DNA from: Candidatus Kapaibacterium sp.
GTDB lineage: Bacteria > Bacteroidota > Ignavibacteria > Kapaibacteriales > UBA2268
Assembly: GCA_027858275.1 (NCBI GenBank)
Contig: JAQIDA010000353.1
Location: 1 to 8,162, forward strand
Reading direction: 5' to 3'
DNA: 8,162 bases
The notes beneath the pieces were generated by a model. The model had not been told where the DNA came from. It saw only the letters and a list, made by a program, of their open reading frames with translations, and made no database searches. This document shows, one piece after another, positions 1 to 7,140 of this stretch (positions are counted from its first letter, which is position 1; each line of letters opens with the position of its first letter). Position numbers and translations under genes: made by a program.

Positions 1-2318
1 TTCATCTGCGCGTCGCTGATGAGATGCTTTTTATTAACGAAAATTTTCGGCACCTTGAGCTTCGCTAATTTCAATTCGAGCGCCTCACGCATTATTATTT
101 CTTCAGCGATCCGCTCTTCTTCAGCGATTTTTCTGTCTTCTTCAATTCTGAGACGTTCTTCTTCAGCTTCGTTCGCGCGATCTTCCGTAAGTTTTCTCTC
201 TCGATCTACACGACGTTTTTCCGTCTGTTCTCTACGCTTGGCATCGTCCTCAGTTCTTTTTTTGGCATCTTCTTTTGCTTTGATCTTAGCTTCTTCTTTG
301 GCTTTTGCCTGAGCTTTAGCGTCTTCTCTTTTCTGAGTTTCGGCTTTTCTGATTTGCCGTTCATCCTGAATTTCAGTTTCAAACTCATCCTGTTTCGATG
401 TTTCCTCTACAACACTGCCTTTTTTGCTTTCGTAAGATTTTTTGCCTTTAGGCTTTTTCGAGGCAGTTTTCTTAGATGTATCTTTAGTTTCTTTGGCTTT
501 CTCATTTGATGAGTCATAACTACGCGGTTTTGACTTAGTCTTAGGAGTAGGTTTAGTCCCTTTTTTAGAGGATTGTTTGTCTTTTTTATCGTCTTTTTCT
601 TCAGTCTTATTCTCTTTTGCGGAAGTTTTGGAAGAATAAGATTTCACAGCTCTTTTGGGCTTATCTTTTGTCTTTGAGTCCGACTTGTCAGTCTCTTTAG
701 TTTCAATTTTATCATCGATTTCAATATCAGCAGTATCACTTTGTTTGACCGGCGTTTTCGGGGCAACCGGTTCCATTTTAGTTGTTGTGCCTGTGAAAGA
801 AGTATCAAAACTCGGAGTCGATGAGGAAGAGGCACTAAATACTTTTTTCGGAGCCGGGGGAGCACTTCCTGACGGTTCAGATTTGTCTGATTCTGTGGGT
901 TTTGTATCGGCAAATACATCAATCACCTGTATATACTTATTCACTTTAGGAGCAGGCGGGCGAGTATCTTTAGTGGGCGTTTCGACAGGTTTGTTTTCTG
1001 TCGGCGCGACAGGCACTTTGTCGATTGGCTTTTTATTGTCTTTATCTGCTGTTTTGTTAACGGATTTATTTTCCGTTTTAACTTTCTCCGAAGGCTTGGA
1101 CTTCTCAGCGGGAACTGTCTTAGTATTTTTCTTGTTTGCCGGCTTAGTTTGTTTGCCGGATTTGTCCGTGGATTTAGGTCTGTCTGATTCTGCCTGCTTC
1201 GTATCGGCAAAGATATCGATCACTTGTATATACTTATTGACTTTAGGAGTAGGCACGCGAGTATCTTTGACGGGCGTTTCTGCCGGTGGCTTTGTAACTG
1301 CCTGTTCAGGTGTTTTGGCGATTATTTTTTTATCAACTTTAGGAGTTTGTTTTTTGTTTGCCTGCTTATGTTGGTTTCCCTGCTTGTTTTTATTCTTCTG
1401 ATTATCAAATTTTCGGTTTTGATTTTTATCAGCAAATGTTTTTTTCTCAACAACTTCCTTTTTCAGAACTGTATCTTTTTTGCCGTGAATTTTCTCAGAA
1501 GGTTTATTCTGTCCCGGTCTGCGTCTGTCGAAAGATTCGTTTTTATCCGTATGCGGAACAGATTTATTTTCAACAGGCTTCTTCCCGGCTGCTGTAACAG
1601 GAGTTTTGCCGTTTGGTTGAAAACCTGTCTTTTTTGACGTAGGCGGTTTGTCTGTATAAGTTTTCTTCGCCGGCGGGCGATTTGTTTTGCCGGATGTATG
1701 CTTCGGTTTTGATCCTGTTGCTAAAGGCTCTTTAGCTTTTCCCTGATTTGTCCTTTGCGACTTATGCTTACCCGGAGCAGATTTTTGCGGATGATTTTGT
1801 TTCACCGGAGTTTGCTTGGCAACTGCTTGCTTCTGATGAGTTTTCCCTTTGATTCTTGAATCAGTTGCAGGCTTGGTCGAAGTTCTCACAGTTTTCGAAT
1901 CGACATAAGTCTTTTTCGAACCTGTTTTTGCTTCAGGGGCCACAGCCGGTTTCGTATCTTTTGCAGTATAAGATCTCTTCGCCGGAGCCTTTTTCACCGG
2001 GGTTTTCTCCGTGACCGGCTTCTTAGCTTTTACGATCTCAGATTGAGCATTCTCGTGCTTAGCTGTAAATGTTTTTTTAGCGGCAGTCTTATTGTACGCC
2101 GTTTGTTTTGCCTGTGATTTTGCTGCATTAGTTTTCTTCGACGCTGTTTGTTTAGCGGCCGGTTTCTTTGCTGCTGATTTTTTTATCACAGTTTTTTTAG
2201 CAGAGGAAGTCGAAGAGTTCTTCGGTTTTCTCTTATTGCTTGTTTTCTTTCCTGACGCGACAGCTTCAGCCGGAGCGTTTGTAGAATTATTTTTTGTCAT
2301 ATTTTTTTTTGTCGGCAT
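1..2318 (-). CDS. Long low-complexity Lys/Pro/Thr-rich protein with repeated motif and charged helical region (C-terminus off window)
   Basis: Read from the ATG at 2318 down to the window edge, this frame has no stop in 772 codons. I translated every codon. Residues 1-345 are rich in Lys, Ala, Thr, Pro and Gln, with AKK/KKPAAK runs like histone H1-type tails. Residues 347-380 and 446-479 are two copies of one conserved motif. Residues 480-645 are Lys/Ser/Thr/Asp-rich. From about residue 646 the composition shifts to Glu/Arg/Lys/Ala with EEERLRIEEDRKIAEEERIA-type patterning, suggesting a coiled coil or single charged helix. I met no Cys or Trp and saw no signal peptide or membrane segment. The ribosome site is weak (CGGA just before the ATG); a second in-frame Met is codon 7. 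The gene follows the propeller gene on the same strand but a terminator separates them. Coding is supported by the maintained frame and the motif conserved as protein. I do not recognise the family; nucleic-acid binding is only a guess from charge, and a globular domain could lie beyond the edge. Confidence 0.8.
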   Translation of the reverse strand, partial: MPTKKNMTKNNSTNAPAEAVASGKKTSNKRKPKNSSTSSAKKTVIKKSAAKKPAAKQTASKKTNAAKSQAKQTAYNKTAAKKTFTAKHENAQSEIVKAKKPVTEKTPVKKAPAKRSYTAKDTKPAVAPEAKTGSKKTYVDSKTVRTSTKPATDSRIKGKTHQKQAVAKQTPVKQNHPQKSAPGKHKSQRTNQGKAKEPLATGSKPKHTSGKTNRPPAKKTYTDKPPTSKKTGFQPNGKTPVTAAGKKPVENKSVPHTDKNESFDRRRPGQNKPSEKIHGKKDTVLKKEVVEKKTFADKNQNRKFDNQKNKNKQGNQHKQANKKQTPKVDKKIIAKTPEQAVTKPPAETPVKDTRVPTPKVNKYIQVIDIFADTKQAESDRPKSTDKSGKQTKPANKKNTKTVPAEKSKPSEKVKTENKSVNKTADKDNKKPIDKVPVAPTENKPVETPTKDTRPPAPKVNKYIQVIDVFADTKPTESDKSEPSGSAPPAPKKVFSASSSSTPSFDTSFTGTTTKMEPVAPKTPVKQSDTADIEIDDKIETKETDKSDSKTKDKPKRAVKSYSSKTSAKENKTEEKDDKKDKQSSKKGTKPTPKTKSKPRSYDSSNEKAKETKDTSKKTASKKPKGKKSYESKKGSVVEETSKQDEFETEIQDERQIRKAETQKREDAKAQAKAKEEAKIKAKEDAKKRTEDDAKRREQTEKRRVDRERKLTEDRANEAEEERLRIEEDRKIAEEERIAEEIIMREALELKLAKLKVPKIFVNKKHLISDAQM
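882..983 (-). repeat. Motif copy 2 (34 residues) in the low-complexity protein
   Basis: This stretch encodes residues 446-479, with core PKVNKYIQVIDVFADTK preceded by ETPTKDTR. It lies exactly 99 codons after copy 1. By eye the DNA of the two copies agrees at about 69 of 81 core positions. The substitutions are mostly silent or conservative within the core, while the flanks differ more. Confidence 0.85.
1179..1280 (-). repeat. Motif copy 1 (34 residues) in the low-complexity protein
   Basis: This stretch encodes residues 347-380 of the low-complexity protein. Its core reads PKVNKYIQVIDIFADTK, preceded by ETPVKDTR. It is the most ordered-looking part of the N-terminal half, with alternating hydrophobics (V, I, V, I, F). 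It matches the copy at 882-983 in 27 of 34 residues. A degenerate partial third copy (TPKVDKKII) lies just N-terminal, at about 1320-1346. Confidence 0.85.
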
Positions 2319-2345
2319 ATTTTCCGTAAGCCGCCTGAAAGCGAC

Positions 2346-2361
2346 TATAAATTAATTTATA
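2346..2361. promoter_or_regulatory. 16-bp perfect palindrome upstream of the low-complexity gene
   Basis: TATAAATTAATTTATA is identical to its reverse complement. It lies 27 bases before the ATG at 2318, in the A+T-rich leader or promoter region. It could be an operator or overlap a -10 element. It could also be an accident of A+T-rich DNA. Confidence 0.3.
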
Positions 2362-2426
2362 CTATATTAATGTATCATCTAACCGTGTAATATACGACTA
2401 ATCTGTGAAATATGCCCGTTTAGAGC

Positions 2427-2461
2427 AAAAAAAAAGCGGCAAATCAATAAAGATTTACCAC
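2427..2461 (-). terminator. Rho-independent terminator of the propeller gene
   Basis: On the minus strand a 10-bp stem (GTGGTAAATC with GATTTGCCGC, two G-U pairs, 6-base loop) is followed directly by nine T. It begins 33 bases past the stop codon of the gene ending at 2495. On the plus strand the two wobble pairs become A-C mismatches, so it should act in the minus direction. A second short inverted repeat (ATAATTGA/TCAATTAT, 2472-2498) overlaps the stop codon and lacks a T-tract. Confidence 0.85.
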
Positions 2462-2494
2462 TTTTTTAGAGATAATTGAACTCCGAGAAGTCAA

Positions 2495-5467
2495 TTATTT
2501 ATTAATCACTACAGGAACAGTCTTAACAGCTCCGTTGAGATTGATTCTGCAGAAGTACAATCCACTCGCAAGATTGGCCAATTCCATATCTATTGAGCGA
2601 GTTCCGACAGAAGTGTAATCCTCACTGATTGTATGAATATATCTGCCCATATTGTCATACAATGAAATATCCATATCTCCTGCCGCAGGAACATTCAAAG
2701 TTAAAACAGCCTGATCCGCTGTCGGATTTGGCGATACATCAGCTGTCAGCAATGAAAGATTCGCGTCTTTAATCGAACCCGGAGTGTCATCAAGTTTGAT
2801 GTTGTCAATGAACCAACCGTCTTTGTTTACGATATTATTTGCCGCCAATGTGAATCTGATCATAGCCGTTTCACCAATTTTACATCCGTAATAATCAAGA
2901 TTGAAATGCTCATCCTGCCAATCGGAAGCATCAAGAGAAGAATTGAAATGCTCATAAGAATCCCAGTTCCATGAGTGAACATATTTCCATGTTTTGCCAT
3001 AATCATTTGATATTGAGAGTACACAGAAATCATTATCATCCACAACGGCGATATGATCAAAATTCAAAGTCTTGTTTTCATCTGTCACAACGATAGGAGC
3101 CAAAATTGTTCTTGAATACATTCTGTTTAAGTATCTGTCGTTGGGCAAATCCGTCAAACATCTGTTACCAGTTTCGCCTGCATTCGCTTCGTCAGTTGTA
3201 GACCAACCATGTCCGTTGAAAAACGGGACAGTAACAGCGCCTTCAAAGTCTTCATCAATATCAGCCACGGGGCTGCCTGCATAAGCAATGAATTCTAAGG
3301 AAGTCATACCCTCAGTCAAAGTTGAGCCGCGAGAAGTTACAGCCCTCAAAGTCAATGCGTAGAACTGTTCTGTGCCGATCGTGATTTCCATACTGCTTTC
3401 GCCGCCTGCCTGGATATCAGCTTTTTCAATTGTATGGAAAGGAGTTTCGTCTTTGTCTTTATAAACATAGATTTTGTCAAGATCGTGCAAGGGCGTATTA
3501 TCCACATGCAAGCTCGGATTAGTCCAATACAAAGTGAAGCCTGTGGCAGTCGGAACAGCATAAACAGCTGTCGGAGCCAAAGCTGTAGGGTTGCCGCCCG
3601 CTTGAACCGTAATTGACGATGCCGGGCTTTCCAAGCCGGCAGTAGTGCGAGCTATAAAATTGAAGTTATAAACCTGTCCGTCAATCGCGTTTTCGAAGAT
3701 ATATTCCTGAACTCCGGGATCAACTTCAGCTATTTTGTTATTAGCGTCAGAAATGATAATTTTAAATTCAGCAAGAGGGGCACCCAACAAATTAGTAGTC
3801 GGATCTTCCCATGTCAACTTAAGTTTTGTCGGATCTTCGTCAAATCTTACAAACGCCGGATTTGCCGGAGCTTTAGGATTAGAAGAGAGCAATGCAGTGA
3901 AAATATCATTCTGCCAGAAATTACCCTTAGCTGTTTTTGGCATCCAGAAGCAAGGATAAATATTTCCGCCGGCTGCCGCGATACTTGAGTAATCGCCCCA
4001 ATACATACCAAGATTTGCCGAGCCTGCTGATTGCACACTGCCTTCGACGAAAGTCCATGTGTCCGTAACCTGAATATGGTTCCAAGTTTCAGCGTCGTCG
4101 AATGAAATTGCAACATAGTAATCACAGCCGGTATTGTCTTCTGAGTTTTGTGAAGAGTAATAACCCACGGCAATCATTCCTGTTTCCTGATCCACGGCTA
4201 TTGCAGGCATAAATCTGTCATTTCTGCGATCACCGTTATCAATTCTGTATAAATCCTCAAGCTTAACGGATCCTGACCAAGATTCACCGCGATCAGTAGA
4301 TTTTGTCATATATATTCCATAATCCTGCTCAGCGTTCTTCCCTGACTGTACGATATATATATACCCGTTGTTTCTGTTAACCGCCATAGAAGGATGAGAT
4401 GATGTTCTCATGTCATATTTATCTTCAAGAGCAAGTCTGTATCCGACAGGAGTTCCGTTAGTATTAACTCTTTGTGTTGCAATCGCTGACATCCAAGATT
4501 CACCGCCGTTTGTTGATTTACAGAACATGGCTTTGGTTTTACTGCTTGAGCCGCTTCCTTCTTTTGATTCCCAGGCAACATAAACTTCACCCTCCGGACC
4601 GACAACAGGTAAAGGAGATTGCACATTTCCGTGCGCTAAATGTTCCGAGTTAGACCATTCACCTTCCTCAGGGTCGAAATAAGATATATCGACATAGGGA
4701 TAATCCGTACCGCCTCTGTCAGTATTGAACCAGGTTGCGTACAAACGATCTTTGTAGGGTGATTCAGGATTGTCATCAGCTGCCATAAAGCATTTATCCT
4801 GCAATTCGTTTTCATGAAACTTAACTGTGGCTTCGTCGCCGTCATTGTCGTTCCAAAACCTGACCCAAGATTTACCTTTGTTTGTAGATTTAGTTACAAA
4901 AATAGCGTTATTACCGGCCCCGTCTTCACCAAACAGCTGAGCCATCAGGTATATATAGTATGGATTACCTTCAGAGTCATAAGCCAAGCCGGGGTCAACC
5001 ATTGTACAGCTTCCGCCTGAAGGATATTCAATAGGAGATTCATCGTCCAAGCCGGGAGGTGTTGTTGAGTGTCCCCAAGTAGCTCCTCCGTCAGTTGAAT
5101 AGAAAGCTGCCATTCTGTATTTCGCGACGTAGCTGTTATAACGAAAATCATTCGCGCCTACAACCAGTTCCTTATTGTTTAAAGGATTTACAGAAATCCA
5201 AGTCTCGGAGATATGAGAATTAGATCTCGAAATATTAACTAATTCAACGCCTTCCGAAGTCATAATTTTATTAGGGCCGGGTTTCTGCTTCAAATATTCC
5301 GGAGGTGTCGGCACCGGAATCAAGTGATGAGGTCTTGCGTACTGTGGTTTTTCATAAGTATAGTTCGCGTCGAGACAATATGGCAATTCCCATTTGTATT
5401 CATACGCCGAAGCATTGCTTGACATTCCGAAGAGCGCCAAGATGAAAAGTGTAATTAATTTTTTCAT
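2495..5467 (-). CDS. Secreted Asp-box (BNR) beta-propeller protein with Fn3-like, MAM-like and T9SS sorting domains
   Basis: The 990-residue protein begins with a Sec signal peptide (MKK, hydrophobic ITLFILALFG, cleavage near residue 21 after ASA). The ATG has an AAAGGA ribosome site 6 bases upstream (5474-5479). Residues about 85-530 carry five Asp boxes of the form SxDxGxxW: STDGGATW (124), STNKGKSW (194), STNGGESW (318), STDRGESW (390) and SFDDAETW (455). This is the hallmark of sialidase-fold beta-propellers. Residues about 532-625 and 630-732 look like two fibronectin III domains. Residues about 737-895 resemble MAM/choice-of-anchor-J jelly-roll domains (DEDFEG start, GWFIDNIKL end) and contain a further SNDYGKTW. 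The C-terminus (about 907-990: SPNPTADQAVLTL, GLYFCRI, final VVINK) is a type A T9SS sorting domain. The protein is therefore probably exported and surface-attached or released. I do not see the FRIP motif or a clear arginine triad, so sialidase activity is unproven; glycan or protein binding is equally possible. It appears monocistronic. Confidence 0.93.
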   Translation of the reverse strand: MKKLITLFILALFGMSSNASAYEYKWELPYCLDANYTYEKPQYARPHHLIPVPTPPEYLKQKPGPNKIMTSEGVELVNISRSNSHISETWISVNPLNNKELVVGANDFRYNSYVAKYRMAAFYSTDGGATWGHSTTPPGLDDESPIEYPSGGSCTMVDPGLAYDSEGNPYYIYLMAQLFGEDGAGNNAIFVTKSTNKGKSWVRFWNDNDGDEATVKFHENELQDKCFMAADDNPESPYKDRLYATWFNTDRGGTDYPYVDISYFDPEEGEWSNSEHLAHGNVQSPLPVVGPEGEVYVAWESKEGSGSSSKTKAMFCKSTNGGESWMSAIATQRVNTNGTPVGYRLALEDKYDMRTSSHPSMAVNRNNGYIYIVQSGKNAEQDYGIYMTKSTDRGESWSGSVKLEDLYRIDNGDRRNDRFMPAIAVDQETGMIAVGYYSSQNSEDNTGCDYYVAISFDDAETWNHIQVTDTWTFVEGSVQSAGSANLGMYWGDYSSIAAAGGNIYPCFWMPKTAKGNFWQNDIFTALLSSNPKAPANPAFVRFDEDPTKLKLTWEDPTTNLLGAPLAEFKIIISDANNKIAEVDPGVQEYIFENAIDGQVYNFNFIARTTAGLESPASSITVQAGGNPTALAPTAVYAVPTATGFTLYWTNPSLHVDNTPLHDLDKIYVYKDKDETPFHTIEKADIQAGGESSMEITIGTEQFYALTLRAVTSRGSTLTEGMTSLEFIAYAGSPVADIDEDFEGAVTVPFFNGHGWSTTDEANAGETGNRCLTDLPNDRYLNRMYSRTILAPIVVTDENKTLNFDHIAVVDDNDFCVLSISNDYGKTWKYVHSWNWDSYEHFNSSLDASDWQDEHFNLDYYGCKIGETAMIRFTLAANNIVNKDGWFIDNIKLDDTPGSIKDANLSLLTADVSPNPTADQAVLTLNVPAAGDMDISLYDNMGRYIHTISEDYTSVGTRSIDMELANLASGLYFCRINLNGAVKTVPVVINK

Positions 5468-5512
5468 TTCGATTCCTTTATATTATTTATTTTAACTTAA
5501 TTCTTGTTTGAA

Positions 5513-5548
5513 CTATTATTTGATGCTCTGTTAATACTCAAATAATAG
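5513..5548. repeat. Perfect 11-bp inverted repeat upstream of the propeller gene
   Basis: CTATTATTTGA (5513-5523) and TCAAATAATAG (5538-5548) are exact reverse complements, separated by 14 bases. The element lies 45 bases upstream of the propeller start codon. The geometry suits either a dimeric regulator site or a hairpin in the 5' leader. No T-tract follows in either direction, so it is not a terminator. Confidence 0.6.
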
Positions 5549-5751
5549 AAATCTTCACAGCTTATGAAATTAATTAATTAATCTCTAACTTCCAAAAAAA
5601 TATTAGAAGAATACTATCATCGGAACTTAATATATCAATTCTTTGTCATCCCTATTCTTAGGACAGTTTGAATCATCAAAAGATTGTTAATAATTCAGAT
5701 GTTTCACTTATATAATCAAAATAATATCTGTACTAATCTTGCCCTGTAATT

Positions 5752-5758
5752 AAGGAGG
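5752..5758 (+). promoter_or_regulatory. Strong Shine-Dalgarno sequence of the 45-codon reading frame
   Basis: AAGGAGG, the full anti-Shine-Dalgarno complement, ends 5 bases before the ATG at 5764. It is the strongest ribosome site in the window and is the main reason for calling the small gene that follows. Confidence 0.75.
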
Positions 5759-5763
5759 GATAT

Positions 5764-5901
5764 ATGATCAATACAAACAGCGCTATACTAAGCCTTATAA
5801 AACAGTGCTCATCTATTTTGTCGTGCGGAAAATTCTCTGATTTAGTCACAATGAAAAACCCGGTCTTGCGTGTCTATTCAAAGCTGAAATTAATTCACTA
5901 A
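5764..5901 (+). CDS. Small protein of unknown function (45 residues) upstream of mrp
   Basis: This frame runs ATG to TAA and encodes 45 residues beginning MINTNSAILSLIKQC. It has an optimal Shine-Dalgarno site. The product is basic (six Lys/Arg against one Asp) with two cysteines, C15 and C21. There is no signal peptide or convincing membrane segment, and I recognise no family. It ends 25 bases before the mrp ATG on the same strand with no terminator between, so co-transcription with mrp is likely. It could be a true small protein, a leader peptide whose translation affects mrp, or a decayed fragment of a longer gene. Codon use alone is too short to judge. Confidence 0.5.
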   Translation: MINTNSAILSLIKQCSSILSCGKFSDLVTMKNPVLRVYSKLKLIH

Positions 5902-5926
5902 ATATAACTATAAAATATAAAGCATT

Positions 5927-7018
5927 ATGAATTTGAACACAGATATATTCTCAGAAAAAATCGGGCAAATAGTTGATCCGGATTTAGATACAACTCTGGC
6001 CGAATTGAAAGCAATTAAAAACATAAGTATTGACGGAGACAAAGTCAAAGTCGAATTGGAACTGATTCAGCCCTTTCACTTAATAGCTGATTCAATCAAA
6101 GAAGCATGCGAAGGCGTTATCGCGGAAGTCGATCCCGCCGCAAAATCGGAAATCGTAATCAGCGATCAAAACAGAGATTATGTTACACGCAAAGTCTTGC
6201 CGACAGTTAAAAATATCATTGCCGTTTCATCCGGCAAAGGAGGCGTAGGCAAATCCTCAATAGCTGCAAATCTCGCGGTTTCATTATCAAAAACCGGCGC
6301 GAAAGTCGGTATCCTCGACGCAGACGTTTACGGACCCAGCCAACCGACAATGTTCGGCAACGCAGGCGGCAAACTCGAAGCTGAAGACAACGAATCTGGT
6401 GATACAAAGGCAATTCCATTGGAAGCTCACGGCATTAAAATCGCCTCAATGGGATATATAATGCAAGACGGACAAGCTGCAATAGTGCGCGGTCCAATGC
6501 TCGCACAGTATTTCACAATGCTTGTCGAACAGGTCAAATGGGATGACCTTGATTATCTCGTATTAGACCTGCCTCCCGGCACAGGTGATATTCAATTGAC
6601 AATGACACAGAAAATACCGCTCACAGGCGCCGTGATTATTACTACGCCTCAGGAAATTGCAGTGGTAGATGTTCGCCGAAGCATAGCCATGTTCCAAAAA
6701 GTAAATGTTGATATTCTTGGAATCGTTGAGAATATGAGCTATTTCACACCGCCTGAGTTGCCGGAAAACAAATATTATATCTTTGGTAACGGCGGCGGCA
6801 AGAAAGTCGCGGAAAAGAATTCAGTAGCATTCCTCGGCGAAATTCCTATCGATCCGGCTTTGAGAGAAGCCGCTGATTCAGGCACACCGCTGGTTGTGTC
6901 GGCTCCGGATTCAAAACAATCTGAAGCACTGAATGCATTGGCACACAATACAATTGTCGGTATCCGCAAGCATCATCACAATAATATCGTTTATCCGGAT
7001 ATGGAAATAACAATGTAG
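5927..7018 (+). CDS. mrp: Mrp/ApbC-family P-loop ATPase, iron-sulfur cluster carrier
   Basis: The 363-residue protein matches the usual length of Mrp proteins with an N-terminal domain. Residues about 8-80 are a MIP18/DUF59-type domain (IVDPDLDTTL at 15-24). Residues about 95-345 are the MinD/Mrp ATPase: deviant Walker A GKGGVGKSS (103-111), Walker A' LDADVYGPSQP (130-140), Walker B/switch II LDLPPGTGD (213-221), and ENMSYF (268-273) before YIFGNGGG (284-291). The family transfers Fe-S clusters to apoproteins in the cytosol in an ATP-dependent way. The CxxC that many Mrp proteins carry between ENM.YF and YIFG is absent (TPPELPENKY instead), and the only cysteine is C61. This resembles Bacteroidota Mrp sequences as I remember them, so it is probably lineage-typical. 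The start is constrained by an in-frame stop at 5918-5920; no clear ribosome site is seen, so coupling to the small reading frame upstream is possible. The NifU-like gene 122 bases downstream fits an Fe-S role. Confidence 0.96.
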   Translation: MNLNTDIFSEKIGQIVDPDLDTTLAELKAIKNISIDGDKVKVELELIQPFHLIADSIKEACEGVIAEVDPAAKSEIVISDQNRDYVTRKVLPTVKNIIAVSSGKGGVGKSSIAANLAVSLSKTGAKVGILDADVYGPSQPTMFGNAGGKLEAEDNESGDTKAIPLEAHGIKIASMGYIMQDGQAAIVRGPMLAQYFTMLVEQVKWDDLDYLVLDLPPGTGDIQLTMTQKIPLTGAVIITTPQEIAVVDVRRSIAMFQKVNVDILGIVENMSYFTPPELPENKYYIFGNGGGKKVAEKNSVAFLGEIPIDPALREAADSGTPLVVSAPDSKQSEALNALAHNTIVGIRKHHHNNIVYPDMEITM

Positions 7019-7027
7019 ACAGTATGC

Positions 7028-7060
7028 TGTGGTTCATATTAATGAAAGATATGAACCACA
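7028..7060 (+). terminator. Perfect 12-bp stem-loop after mrp, possible weak terminator
   Basis: TGTGGTTCATAT and ATATGAACCACA form a perfect 12-bp stem with a 9-base loop, starting 10 bases after the mrp stop. What follows is CATTTTATCG, with only four T, so termination would be weak. It may instead be an mRNA stability or processing element that sets different levels of mrp and the NifU-like gene. Confidence 0.5.
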
Positions 7061-7140
7061 CATTTTATCGACAGGCTCGGGGAAAAGCATTATTATATTC
7101 ACAAAAAAAGACTTAACGCAAAGACATTATTGATTGAAAT

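Larger units (their letters stand above)
5468..5763. other. Divergent intergenic region between the propeller gene and the small ORF/mrp block
   Basis: These 296 bases separate divergently transcribed genes, so both promoters should lie here. The region is A+T-rich and contains the inverted repeat at 5513-5548 and a run of TTAA repeats near 5570-5580. A perfect TATAAT at 5711-5716 has no -35 at normal spacing (TTGTTA at 5684 is 21 bases away). I found no match to the Bacteroidota TAnnTTTG promoter element and cannot assign a promoter with confidence. I see no gene in it. Confidence 0.7.

Noticed and set aside
19..312. Plus-strand Ser/Arg-rich open frame near the left edge
   Set aside because: It is antisense to the charged-helix coding region. 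The Ser/Ala/Arg composition is what the complement of Glu/Arg/Lys codons produces.
882..983. Resemblance of VNKYIQ to the LNKYIA start of S4-domain pseudouridine synthases
   Set aside because: Only five or six residues match. The rest of the S4 helix pattern is missing and the segment is repeated in a disordered context.
655..1401. Plus-strand open frame of 248 codons across the low-complexity gene
   Set aside because: It is antisense to the minus-strand frame that holds the conserved duplicated motif. Its Ser/Leu/Val/Phe-rich product mirrors the Lys/Glu/Thr codon bias of the other strand, and it has no domain or ribosome site.
3847..4173. Minus-strand 108-codon frame inside the propeller gene
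   Set aside because: It is a shadow in another frame of a gene with clear signal peptide, Asp boxes and sorting domain, and shows no domain of its own.
5711..5716. Perfect TATAAT as a promoter for the small gene and mrp
   Set aside because: No -35 box at 16-18 bases, and the region is so A+T-rich that such hexamers are expected by chance. It is mentioned only within the intergenic entry.
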